DNA from: Flavobacteriaceae bacterium UBA5544
GTDB lineage: Bacteria > Bacteroidota > Bacteroidia > Flavobacteriales > Flavobacteriaceae
Length of the DNA: 64,000 nucleotides
NCBI GenBank assembly: GCA_002426755.1
Contig: DINI01000031.1
Span: 8,001 to 72,000, forward strand
Reading direction: 5' to 3'
The notes under the pieces are model-generated. The model did no database searches. It was given only the letters and a program-made list of their open reading frames with translations, and was not told the origin of the DNA. Below are positions 36,901 to 45,254 of the stretch, piece by piece (within the stretch, counting starts at the first letter, position 1; each line of letters opens with the position of its first letter). The position numbers and the translations under genes are program-made.

Positions 36901-39582
36901 TCCACCGCCAGAACCAGCTGTTCCATCTGCTATGTTATTGCTTATTGTTGCACTATTTTGAACTACCAATGTTCCTCCGTTGTTGAAGATTCCAGCACCG
37001 CCATCATCAGCTGCTGGTCCACTTGCAGTGTTTCCATCAATTGTAGTTCCATCAACTGTCATGGTACCAAGCCCATTCCATAATCCTCCTCCTTCACGAG
37101 AAGCAATGTTATCATTAACCGTTCCTCCAGTAAATGTGGAATTAGCAAGACCTGTAATATGCAGTCCACCGCCATTTCCAGGTGCTGGAGCAACAGAACC
37201 TGCATCATTTAAATCTAAAGTAGTACCCGAAATAACTAATGTACCATCAATCAATTCGATTCCACCACCTGCTCTATTCGCTTCGTTTTCAGTAATTGTG
37301 GCTCCTGTTATGGTTACCAAGCCCGCTGTGCTGAAAATTCCACCACCAGAACCTGATGTTCCATCGGCATAATTAGAATTGACTGTTGTACCTGTATTCA
37401 CGTTCAGTGTTCCTCCATTGTTGAAGAGACCACCTCCCCCATTATCAGCAGCATTTCCAAAAGCAGTATTTCCTTGTATTAAAGTGCCCTCAACAGTCAT
37501 AGTTCCACCGTTATTCCACAAACCACCACCTTCTGATGCAGCTTCGTTTCCAAAGACAGAACCATTTGTGAAAGTAACCATGGCTGCATTTCCGGTTACA
37601 TGAAAACCCCCTCCATTTCCAGGATTAGCCATTCCAGATGTTCCGTTCACATCATTATTGATAAGGTTGACATTTGTAAAGTTGGCCGTTCCGTCCAAAA
37701 CTTCAACGCCACCACCTGCTCTATTAGCTGAATTAAATTCGATGTTGGAGTTCATGACCGTTAAGGTTCCAGATATACTGAACAATCCGCCACCAGAGCC
37801 TAAAGTTCCAGTTGCCAGATTATTAGATATGGTAGAAAGGGAATTGACTATAAGTGAACCTCCATTATTAAAGATTCCACCACCACCATCATCGGATAGA
37901 TTTCCAGCGGCTGTATTGGAATTAACAACAGTATTGCTAACTGTCATAGTTCCTGTATTATTCCACAATCCACCGCCTTCTTGAGCAGCAATATTATTAT
38001 TGATATCACTATTGGTAATAGTTGCATTAGTTGTTCCAGAAAGGTGAATTCCTCCACCATTTCCAGGATTTGCCATTGCTCCCAAACCTATATCAGAACC
38101 TGCTGAATTACCCATAAGTGTAATATTATCTAAAACTAAAGTTCCGTTTGAACTATCTTCAATAGCTCCACCTGCTCTACTTGCATAGTTACCAGAAATT
38201 GTCAAGCCAGAAGCAAGCGTTAATGTTCCACCTGCATTGTTGAAGATTGCACCTCCACGTCCTCCAGGAGTTGCTGCCATGGCTATATTTCCTGTTAAAC
38301 TTGTGGTAGCATCCACAATCAGAGTTCCTCCGTTGTTGAATAATGCTCCACCACCTGTTACATCTCCATTGGCGGTATTTCCTGAAAATGTTGTTCCATT
38401 TACAGTCATTGTTCCAGAACCATTCCAAAGTCCACCACCTTCAAAAGCGATATTGTTGGTAACTGAACCTCCATTGTATATAACATTCCCTGGTCCCGAA
38501 ATATGAAGACCACCACCATTTCCAGGTGCTGGACCGAATACTGTATTACCATCTAATGTAACATCATTAAGAGTGAATGTCTCTCCCATTGCAGATGCAA
38601 TTTCGATACCACCACCTGCTCTCATTGCCGTGTTTCCAGACAGAGTCAAACCATCCACGTTAAAAACACCTGGCGTTAAATTAAATAAACCTCCGCCAGA
38701 ACCTAAAGTTCCAGTTGCAGTATTATTAGTTATTGTAGTTCCGTTTGTAACAACCAATGTTCCTCCGTTGTTAAAGATTCCTCCACCACCATCATCTGCT
38801 GCAGCGCCTTGAGCATCATTTCCATCTATTGTAACATTGTCAACGGTCATAGTTCCGAATCCATTCCATAGAGCACCACCTTCCTGTGCTGCAACATTAC
38901 CATTGGCAGTTCCACCAATAATTAACACAGACCCATTACTTGAAATATGGATACCACCACCGTTTCCAGGTGCTGCCATTGCTGGAGCTACACCCGCGTT
39001 GTTATTATCAAGATTGACGTTGTTCAAAGTAATTGATAAACCAGCTCCTGACTTATCTTCAATCCCTCCGCCAGCTCTATTCGCTGTATTAGAAGAAATT
39101 TCAGAATTGTTGACCACCAACACACCTCCAATATCATTGAAGATACCCCCACCTGAACCTGCAGGCGCTCCTGTTCCATTGGCCGTATTATTGGTTATTG
39201 TACAACCATTAATTGTAACTAGCGCGTTGGTCATATATATACCTCCACCATCGTAAGCTAGTCCGTTCGTAATAGTTAAATTGTTTAGCAGAACAATTCC
39301 CGCCGTAATATTAAAAACACGACCAGTATTATTGGCATCAATAGTTACCGCTCCAGTTATAGTGATAGATTTATTGATAAGTAATTCACCCATTGTCAGG
39401 GTAATAGTACCAATACCTCCCATAAATGTAATTGTTCCACCCGCAGGTGAATCTGCTATTTCTTGTCGCAGAGTTCCGTCGGTTCCATCATCTGCACTAC
39501 TTGTGACAAGTTGCGCGAATGAGTTTGTTGATGTAAAAATTGCAATTGAAACTGCAATTAACAGAGTAATTTGTTTTTTCAT
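33982..39582 (-). CDS. Giant T9SS-exported beta-helix repeat protein (1,866 aa)
   Basis: I start it at the Met giving a signal peptide (MKKQITLLIAVSIAIF... to SFAQ), 8 codons inside the longest frame. The body has ten super-repeats of about 150 residues. Each holds several Gly-rich beta-helix rungs of the kinds 'APGNGGGLHISG', 'EGGGLWNGSGTMTV', 'GGGGIFNNGGTL' and 'NRAGGGIE', resembling polymorphic-outer-membrane-protein repeats. A choice-of-anchor-Q-like segment ('LTGSPAYDAGDAGD', 'RDIGAYES') and a T9SS type A tail ('LKIYPNPTKGQFNIVI', 'GMYIININ') finish it. Two central repeats are nearly identical in DNA, a recent duplication. A probable adhesin or surface-layer filament; function unproven. 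It is monocistronic. Confidence 0.88.
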   Translation of the reverse strand: MKKQITLLIAVSIAIFTSTNSFAQLVTSSADDGTDGTLRQEIADSPAGGTITFMGGIGTITLTMGELLINKSITITGAVTIDANNTGRVFNITAGIVLLNNLTITNGLAYDGGGIYMTNALVTINGCTITNNTANGTGAPAGSGGGIFNDIGGVLVVNNSEISSNTANRAGGGIEDKSGAGLSITLNNVNLDNNNAGVAPAMAAPGNGGGIHISSNGSVLIIGGTANGNVAAQEGGALWNGFGTMTVDNVTIDGNDAQGAAADDGGGGIFNNGGTLVVTNGTTITNNTATGTLGSGGGLFNLTPGVFNVDGLTLSGNTAMRAGGGIEIASAMGETFTLNDVTLDGNTVFGPAPGNGGGLHISGPGNVIYNGGSVTNNIAFEGGGLWNGSGTMTVNGTTFSGNTANGDVTGGGALFNNGGTLIVDATTSLTGNIAMAATPGGRGGAIFNNAGGTLTLASGLTISGNYASRAGGAIEDSSNGTLVLDNITLMGNSAGSDIGLGAMANPGNGGGIHLSGTTNATITNSDINNNIAAQEGGGLWNNTGTMTVSNTVVNSNTAAGNLSDDGGGGIFNNGGSLIVNSLSTISNNLATGTLGSGGGLFSISGTLTVMNSNIEFNSANRAGGGVEVLDGTANFTNVNLINNDVNGTSGMANPGNGGGFHVTGNAAMVTFTNGSVFGNEAASEGGGLWNNGGTMTVEGTLIQGNTAFGNAADNGGGGLFNNGGTLNVNTGTTVNSNYADGTSGSGGGIFSTAGLVTITGATITENEANRAGGGIELIDGTLVISGTTLDLNDAGSVAPAPGNGGGLHITGLANSTFTGGTVNDNIASREGGGLWNGLGTMTVDGTTIDGNTASGPAADDGGAGIFNNGGTLVVQNSATISNNIADGTAGSGGGLLSVGGTVTVNASAIMNNQANRAGGGIELAGGTLNLINATLDSNNAGVSPAVAAPGSGGGLHVTGAATTNITGGTTKDNIAANEGGGLWNGSGLMTIVDHTVDGNTASGNDAMVAGAAGGGGIYNEGGTLDLSGSTAIINNVADGAQSTGGGILNAAGTLTANGITIMDNTSNRAGGGIEANGGGTVILTNVSLNSNDTGVVTGAGAPGNGGGLHISGNSAVNVTGGTTNANTAANEGGGLWNGSGLMTIVDHTVDGNTASGNDAMVAGAAGGGGIYNEGGTIDLSGSTAIINNVADGAQSTGGGILNAAGTLTANGITIMDNTSNRAGGGIETNGGGVVTLTNVSLNSNDTGVITGTGAPGNGGGLHVSGNSIVNVTDGTVNMNTAASEGGGLWNGTGTLTVDGTTIDGNIASGVGADNGGGGIYALNGGTVNLANGATISNNIANGTAGSGGGILVDVDASLNAIDAFITGNIANRAGGGVEIVGGTGTISFTNTSLNDNNAGVSPAVAAPGNGGALHITNLQDITITGGTVNGNSANREGGGLWNSVGVMTVGGVTIDGNTALGAAADDGGAGIFNNGGTLNVMNGTIVSNNMSTGVSASGGGLLSTAGAVTVNNSTFDSNSANRAGGAIELIDGTLDFTNSVMSNNDVNGTAGTPAPGNGGGFHVTGTSGTINFIASTISGNSALNEGGGLWNQNGTTMNVVASTLNGNSTKKGGAIFNNTGSITTVMTSTISGNTASLSGGGLTNNGASLSLNAVTVAMNTSATGGGINAMNNVTLKNSIVALNTAASGTDVSGTLTSNDYNLIGMDDLNVFTAQTNDLESVNPLVGPLQDNGGTTLTHQLLTGSPAYDAGDAGDNFDDQIGQPVFGASRDIGAYESQTPLSIDEFNAVSVLKIYPNPTKGQFNIVIGDSVRGNVDVQIVSITGKLVQKLAIGNGVNTMDISGMASGMYIININTESGSSSHKLILD
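35760..36677 (-). repeat. Recent tandem duplication, two copies of about 459 bp
   Basis: Copies at about 35760-36218 and 36219-36677 inside the giant repeat gene. The segments 35996-36206 and 36455-36665 differ at only a few bases; the remainder of each unit is more diverged. The period is exactly 459 bp (153 codons), so the frame is kept. Confidence 0.8.
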
Positions 39583-39792
39583 TAAAGTGTTTTTTTGGTT
39601 AAACAATATGTCCGAAATGGGAAGACAGTGACACTTACGTAAAAACAGAAAAGGCGGTTTTAGAAAATTTTAACTTTAACATATTATTAACAATAATATT
39701 TAAGTAATCTATAACCAAAAAGAAGGAAATGTGATTTTTTTACATTAAATCAATGTAATATTTACAATAAATTAAATTGAGAGATTATTTTG

Positions 39793-41577
39793 CTACATTC
39801 TTTCTGGAACTTTTATACCCAAAAGTGAAAATGCATTTTTTATAATTTTTGCAACGGTTTCTGACAATTCAACTCGAAAGATTTTTTCGGTATTGGTATC
39901 TGCTCCAAGAATGGAAACATTTTGATAGAAGGAGTTAAATTCCTTTACCAAATCATAGATATAATTCGCAATTAATGCCGGACTGTGGTTGTCTGCCGCG
40001 TTTTGAATGATTTCTGGAAAAAGCAATATCTGTTTAAGGAGTTCCTTTTCCTTTTCATGAAGTTGCATGTTGACTGTGCTCGACGCAACCGTGGACTTTA
40101 ATTCTGCTTTGCGAAGAATGGATTGAATCCTCGCATAAGTATATTGAATAAAAGGCCCTGTATTTCCTTGAAAGTCTATCGATTCTTTTGGATCAAACAA
40201 AATTCGCTTTCTCGGATCAACTTTAAGTATGTAATATTTTAAAGCACCAAGTCCGATGATTTTATAAAGTTCTTGCTTTTCAGCAGATGAATAACCGTCA
40301 AGTTTACCGAGCTCTTCTGAAATTTGCCCAGCCGTTTCCGCCATTTCATCAATCAAATCATCCGCATCTACAACGGTTCCTTCACGGCTTTTCATTTTGC
40401 CGGATGGTAAGTCCACCATTCCATAACTTAAATGATACAAGTTTTTGGCCCATTCAAATCCCAATTTTTGGATGATGAGAAACAAGACCTTAAAGTGATA
40501 TTCCTGTTCGTTACCAACAGTGTACACCATTCCTCCCACATCCGGAAAATCTTTGGCACGTTGAATGGCAGTACCAATATCTTGGGTCATATACACAGCG
40601 GTTCCGTCAGAACGTAGCACTATTTTTTCATCTAAACCGTCAGATGTTAAATCACACCAAACCGAGCCATCTTCTTTTTTGTAGAAGACACCAGTGCGCA
40701 ATCCTTCGGCGACGAATTCCTTGCCCAATAAATAGGTTTGACTTTCATAGTATAATTTATCAAAATCAACCCCTAAATTTTTGTAGGTTTCATCAAAACC
40801 TTCATACACCCAACCGTTCATTTTTTCCCAGAGCGCGACAGTCTCCAAGTCGCCTGCTTCCCATTTTTGAAGCATTTGTTGAGCCTCTAATATCATTGGA
40901 GCTTGCTTTTTGGCTTCATCTTCACTGTTACCACCTTCAACCAAGGCATTGATTTCTTTTTTATATTCTTGGTCGAACTTCACATAATAATTTCCAACCA
41001 ATTTATCACCTTTCAAACCTGTGGATTCTGGTGTTTCACCATTTCCAAAACGTTGCCAAGCCAACATACTTTTACAGATATGTATGCCTCTGTCATTTAT
41101 AATTTGGGTTTTATAAACTTTTTTTCCGGAAGCTTTCAAAATTTCAGAAACGCTATATCCCAATAAATTATTTCGGATGTGTCCCAAATGCAATGGCTTG
41201 TTGGTATTTGGGGACGAATATTCAACCATTACAGCTTTGTCTTTGGGATTTGGAGAAACAAATCCGAAAGCAGATTCATGTTTTATTTTGTCGAAAACAT
41301 TCAAATAATAGGAATCACTGATTTCTATATTCAAAAATCCCTTGACAACATTAAAACCTTTGACATCTTCAACGTTATCAACTAAATACTCCCCAATTTG
41401 TTCACCGATGATTGCTGGGTTCCCTTTTATAACTTTCAGCAGAGGAAATACCACCAAGGTTATATCACCCGCAAATTCTTTTCTGGTGGCTTGAAATTCC
41501 AACGCATCCAATTGGATGTCAAAAATTGATTTTACAGCTTCTTTAATATGGTTTGATAGAGTGTCCTGAAGGTTCAT
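39793..41577 (-). CDS. argS: Arginine--tRNA ligase
   Basis: Charges tRNA-Arg with arginine. The 594-residue class I synthetase has an N-terminal Add1 domain (residues 1-110), the HIGH motif 'NKPLHLGHIRNNLLG' near 128-134, the KMSKS counterpart 'GKMKSREG', and the DALR anticodon-binding domain at the end ('PALIANYIYDLVKEFNSFY'). 'VEYSSPNTNKP' is ArgRS-specific. The degenerate KMSKS loop is normal for this enzyme. Divergent from the GH53 gene, each with a TATCTTTG box in the 86-bp gap. Confidence 0.97.
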   Translation of the reverse strand: MNLQDTLSNHIKEAVKSIFDIQLDALEFQATRKEFAGDITLVVFPLLKVIKGNPAIIGEQIGEYLVDNVEDVKGFNVVKGFLNIEISDSYYLNVFDKIKHESAFGFVSPNPKDKAVMVEYSSPNTNKPLHLGHIRNNLLGYSVSEILKASGKKVYKTQIINDRGIHICKSMLAWQRFGNGETPESTGLKGDKLVGNYYVKFDQEYKKEINALVEGGNSEDEAKKQAPMILEAQQMLQKWEAGDLETVALWEKMNGWVYEGFDETYKNLGVDFDKLYYESQTYLLGKEFVAEGLRTGVFYKKEDGSVWCDLTSDGLDEKIVLRSDGTAVYMTQDIGTAIQRAKDFPDVGGMVYTVGNEQEYHFKVLFLIIQKLGFEWAKNLYHLSYGMVDLPSGKMKSREGTVVDADDLIDEMAETAGQISEELGKLDGYSSAEKQELYKIIGLGALKYYILKVDPRKRILFDPKESIDFQGNTGPFIQYTYARIQSILRKAELKSTVASSTVNMQLHEKEKELLKQILLFPEIIQNAADNHSPALIANYIYDLVKEFNSFYQNVSILGADTNTEKIFRVELSETVAKIIKNAFSLLGIKVPERM

Positions 41578-41599
41578 TTAAATAAAATTATTAAGGTTG

Positions 41600-41607
41600 C
41601 AAAGATA
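41600..41607 (-). promoter_or_regulatory. Candidate -7 box for argS (TATCTTTG)
   Basis: Minus-strand TATCTTTG, 22 nt before the argS ATG. No TTG at -33. Confidence 0.45.
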
Positions 41608-41651
41608 GTTTTTTTATCATAAGTTTGGGACAGGAAGCCCGCTGAAATATC

Positions 41652-41659
41652 TATCTTTG
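41652..41659 (+). promoter_or_regulatory. -7 box abutting the GH53 start codon (TATCTTTG)
   Basis: TATCTTTG ends 4 nt before the ATG at 41664, predicting a leaderless transcript. A TTTG lies 24 nt upstream of the box, slightly beyond the usual spacing. Confidence 0.45.
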
Positions 41660-41663
41660 AATT

Positions 41664-42818
41664 ATGAAAAATCTTACATATCTTATTTTTTTAGTTGTTC
41701 TGTTATTTAACTGTAGTAATTCCAATGATTCAGCAGATGATTCCACAGACGATTTGACAGATGATGTTATTCCTCAACCTGAAGCTGTTTTTTATACAGG
41801 AATGGATTTATCTTTTCAACCAGAATTAGAAGATTACAACGTAGTGTATCAGGATGCGAATGGGAATACTGTGCAATTATTGGATTACGCAGCAACTAAT
41901 GGAACAAATCTAGTAAGGCTCAAATTATGGCATACGCCACAAGGGGGTCTAAATAGCCTAAACGCAGTGAAAAGCTACGCACAACGGATCAAGGCAAAAA
42001 ACATGGATTTTTTACTGGATTTTCATTACTCCGATACTTGGGCAGATCCAGGTCATCAAGCACCTCCAGTAGCGTGGCAGACAATGAGCAATGAGCAAAT
42101 AAAAGAGGCAATCTACCAGTACACAAAAGATGTGGTGCAACAACTTAAAAATCAAAATACATTACCAAAAATTATTCAAATAGGTAACGAAACCGATAGT
42201 GGCTTTTTGTGGGATTATGGTCGTGTTTGGGATTCATTTTCTGGTAATTGGCCTAACTATGCATCCCTCATAAGTGAAGCCGTTAGAGCCATCAGAGAAG
42301 TTGATACAGACGATTCCATCAAAATTATGCTGCATCATTCCAGTGTCGAGAATGCAATTTATTTCTTTAATGAATTGCAACCTTATAATCTTGATTTTGA
42401 TGTGATTGGATTATCCTATTATCCACAATTTCAAACACATAATTTGAACATAGTACAATCAAAATTAAACGAATTGTCCACTACTTTCAATAAAGATATT
42501 ATGCTGGTGGAAGTCGCATATCCTTTTACATTTCAATGGGATGACAATAGCAACAATTACATTGGTGACAACAGTCAAATTCTATCCGAATTTTCAGCTA
42601 CTCCAGAAGGTCAAAAAGCCTATTTTGAGTGGCTGGTTGCTGCCATAAAAGCGATTCCAAACGATAAAGGTATTGGTTTTTGTTATTGGGCACCAGATTG
42701 GGTGGCATTTAATGGCAATGAATCTACATCCACCAATGGAAGTGCCTGGGAAAACCAATGCATGTTTGATTTTGACCATAAAGCACTTCCAATATTCGAT
42801 GTTTTTAGGAGTTATTAA
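41664..42818 (+). CDS. Arabinogalactan endo-beta-1,4-galactanase (GH53) lipoprotein
   Basis: The 384-residue protein has a lipoprotein signal (LLFNCSNS, C17), an Asp/Ser-rich linker (20-40) and a GH53 TIM barrel. 'YTGMDLSF' opens the barrel, 'TNLVRLKLWHTPQGG' and 'LLDFHYSDTWADPGHQ' are family motifs. The acid/base is E176 in 'QIGNETDSG' and the nucleophile E283 in 'MLVEVAYP'. It would cleave beta-1,4-galactan side chains of pectin or algal polymers at the cell surface. No susC/susD pair, regulator or other glycosidase lies beside it, so it is not in an obvious polysaccharide utilisation locus. Confidence 0.93.
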   Translation: MKNLTYLIFLVVLLFNCSNSNDSADDSTDDLTDDVIPQPEAVFYTGMDLSFQPELEDYNVVYQDANGNTVQLLDYAATNGTNLVRLKLWHTPQGGLNSLNAVKSYAQRIKAKNMDFLLDFHYSDTWADPGHQAPPVAWQTMSNEQIKEAIYQYTKDVVQQLKNQNTLPKIIQIGNETDSGFLWDYGRVWDSFSGNWPNYASLISEAVRAIREVDTDDSIKIMLHHSSVENAIYFFNELQPYNLDFDVIGLSYYPQFQTHNLNIVQSKLNELSTTFNKDIMLVEVAYPFTFQWDDNSNNYIGDNSQILSEFSATPEGQKAYFEWLVAAIKAIPNDKGIGFCYWAPDWVAFNGNESTSTNGSAWENQCMFDFDHKALPIFDVFRSY

Positions 42819-43196
42819 GCCATCATTTTAAAATTTTTGAATCAAATTTAATTAACTGATTTACAGTTGATTAATTTGTTACTTTTTCTATCTTACCGTT
42901 CATCGATAAATTTGTTTTTTTTCCAAGATTTGTGTAGTTCGTCGATAGTCTAATTGTTGATAAAAAATTAATGCTCACTTCATCTAATTTATTGGCATTA
43001 AAACCCGAAAATTAGATTTATACAGGACTTTTATTCATTTTTGAAATAGCTATTAATCAAAGTCCCAAATATTGATGATACTAATCGAATTTACATTCAA
43101 TGTATTGTTATTGTATTTTGTGTACTCATTTTTCCTCTCCCTCAAGGCAAGATTTCATCACATTGACATTGCAATTTTAAACACGAATCTCCACAG
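42819..43196. other. Non-coding gap upstream of the orphan sensor kinase
   Basis: 378 bp, AT-rich, with no ORF, tRNA or repeat that I recognise. A short TAATGC/GCATTA inverted repeat (about 42970-43001) is too weak and widely spaced to call. It presumably holds the kinase promoter, but no TAnnTTTG box was found near the start. Confidence 0.5.
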
Positions 43197-45251
43197 ATGA
43201 AACAGTTAATAATTTTAGCTGCTTTTTTCTCTGTTCTCATCGGTCATTCACAAACCAGTGAGATAGATAGTCTCATCCTAAATTTAGCGTACCAAAAACA
43301 AGATTCTACAAAGGTTGACACTTCATTATACCTGATTCAGGCGCTCTATGAAGCCAATGAACCAAAAAAGGCCCTTCTATTTATTGAAGAAACTGAACGT
43401 TTATCAAAGTCATTGAACTACACCAAAGGTTTAGCTGAAGTCAATTATTACAAAGCGCGCATTTATTCAGATAAAAATGACTATTACAATGCGATTGATA
43501 ATTTCTCTAAATCAAAACAATTTTTTCAAAAGATAAATGACACACTTGGGATTGCCAAAATCAACAACAGTTTAGGTCTTATAGAAATTAGTCGTGGAAA
43601 TTATGCTACAGGTTTAGAGCATTCACTCTCAGCCATAAAAATATTTGAAGAGAAAAACCTACGTAAAGACTTAAGCGTTGCATATAACAATTTAGCAGAG
43701 GCCTATTACAACACACAACAAGTAGATAAAGCGTTGGAGTATAACTTTAAAGCACTGAATGTAAGGGAACAATTACGCGACAGTTCTGGCATGAAAATGT
43801 CGAATAAAAATATTGCCATGCTCTATTCAATGCGCAAAGAACATAGAAAAGCGATTGAATATTATGAAACTGTATTGTCGTTATTGAATCCGAATAAGGA
43901 CAAAGCCTTAAGAGGTGAAATTTTACCACGAATCGGTGACCAATATCTCAATTTTAAGGAATATGATAAGGCCGAAGATTATTTAGATGAGGGACTGGCC
44001 TATAATCGTTCCATAAAAAACAATGAAGGAATCCTTCGTGCTTTGAATTCCATTGGTAACCTCCATTTACAGCAAAACAAAACCAAACTCGCAGAATCGC
44101 AAATTCTTGAAGCACATCAATTGGCTAAATCATCTTCCGATAAAAATGAAGTTCTAAAAAATTTGAAATTACTGGTAACTTTGGATTCTACCAGAAACAA
44201 ATTTCAAAGTGCCTTTCAATGGCAACGCCAATATTATGCTCTTAAAGAAGAGCTGGAACAGCAGAACCAACCAAAAATTCCGGTAAATACAGACTCAATA
44301 AAAGAGGATATGTCTGAAAATGGGAATAGGGATTTATTTATTAATTCTGAAGAAAACAATGCAAATAAAAATGAGCTAAAAAAATTAAAAGCCATTTCTT
44401 ATATTTTGATTGCTGCTTTTTTGATTGTTTCGACCATTTTACTTCTTATTTATTTGAAGCGAAAAAATACCGTTAAATATACCCAAGAGCTTGAAGCCAA
44501 AAATGAGCAAATTCAAATTCAGAATGAAGCCATTTTAGAGCAAACACGTCATTTGGAAGACATCAATAAAGCAAAAGACCGTTTGTTTTCTATTGTTTCC
44601 CATGATTTAAAAGATTCTATTTCGTCCATCAAAGGATTCTTGGACTTGCTAAAAGAAGATAGCATCTCGAAAGAAGAATTCAACGAATTGATTCCTGAAT
44701 TGAGTGAAAACGCCAACAATGCATCTTTGCTCCTCTATAATTTATTGAACTGGTCCAAATCCCAAATGCAGAATCTTGAGCCAAACCCAGATTTGTTCAA
44801 TATTCAGGAAGTGTTCCACAATAAGATGAGTTTGGTGGAACCAAAAATTGAGCAAAAACGTATCGTATTGATTGACGAGTCCCAACGAGATTTTGTTTAT
44901 GCCGATAAAAGCATGATCGAAATCGTGATTCAAAACTTGATTACAAATGCTGTAAAATTCAGTAGAGTTGGTGACATTATAACTATTTCCAATAAGGAGC
45001 AAAACGGTAAATCCTTAATTTGCGTAGAAGATACTGGTGTTGGAATGTCTAAAGAAAACCTCAACAAAATTTTCAGAGGGAATAATTTTACAACCGTTGG
45101 CACCAAAAATGAAAAAGGCACTGGTCTAGGCCTCACCATTTGTAAAGAATTGGTAGAACTCAATAAAGGAAGAATTTGGGTAGAAAGCACCCAAAATGTC
45201 GGCAGCAAATTCTATGTTGAATTGCCAAAGGCACAACCTATCAACCAATAA
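43197..45251 (+). CDS. Orphan TPR sensor histidine kinase (HisKA type)
   Basis: The 684-residue protein has a signal peptide (1-18, ending GHSQ), then six or more tetratricopeptide-like repeats (about 70-370, e.g. 'AYNNLAEAYYNTQQVDKALE'). One membrane helix lies at about 401-421 and is followed by a coiled coil. The HisKA box 'LFSIVSHDLKDSISSIKGFL' has phospho-acceptor H469. The HATPase has 'QNLITNAVKFS', 'VEDTGVGMSKENL' and 'GTGLGLTICKELV'. No response regulator is adjacent, and the gene converges on ctlX with a 3-bp gap. The signal is unknown. Confidence 0.93.
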   Translation: MKQLIILAAFFSVLIGHSQTSEIDSLILNLAYQKQDSTKVDTSLYLIQALYEANEPKKALLFIEETERLSKSLNYTKGLAEVNYYKARIYSDKNDYYNAIDNFSKSKQFFQKINDTLGIAKINNSLGLIEISRGNYATGLEHSLSAIKIFEEKNLRKDLSVAYNNLAEAYYNTQQVDKALEYNFKALNVREQLRDSSGMKMSNKNIAMLYSMRKEHRKAIEYYETVLSLLNPNKDKALRGEILPRIGDQYLNFKEYDKAEDYLDEGLAYNRSIKNNEGILRALNSIGNLHLQQNKTKLAESQILEAHQLAKSSSDKNEVLKNLKLLVTLDSTRNKFQSAFQWQRQYYALKEELEQQNQPKIPVNTDSIKEDMSENGNRDLFINSEENNANKNELKKLKAISYILIAAFLIVSTILLLIYLKRKNTVKYTQELEAKNEQIQIQNEAILEQTRHLEDINKAKDRLFSIVSHDLKDSISSIKGFLDLLKEDSISKEEFNELIPELSENANNASLLLYNLLNWSKSQMQNLEPNPDLFNIQEVFHNKMSLVEPKIEQKRIVLIDESQRDFVYADKSMIEIVIQNLITNAVKFSRVGDIITISNKEQNGKSLICVEDTGVGMSKENLNKIFRGNNFTTVGTKNEKGTGLGLTICKELVELNKGRIWVESTQNVGSKFYVELPKAQPINQ

Positions 45252-45254
45252 TTT

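Noticed and set aside
34502..39256. Many long plus-strand Pro/Val-rich open frames opposite the giant repeat gene
   Set aside because: They are the antisense reading of Gly/Asn-rich codons in a repeat gene; no signal peptide, domain or start context supports them.
34000..39300. Regularly repeated DNA that could suggest a CRISPR array
   Set aside because: The repeats are in-frame codons of one protein, with diverged copies and a 450-bp period; there are no short direct repeats with unique spacers.
42970..43001. TAATGC/GCATTA inverted repeat as an operator
   Set aside because: Only 6-bp arms about 20 bp apart in AT-rich DNA; expected by chance.
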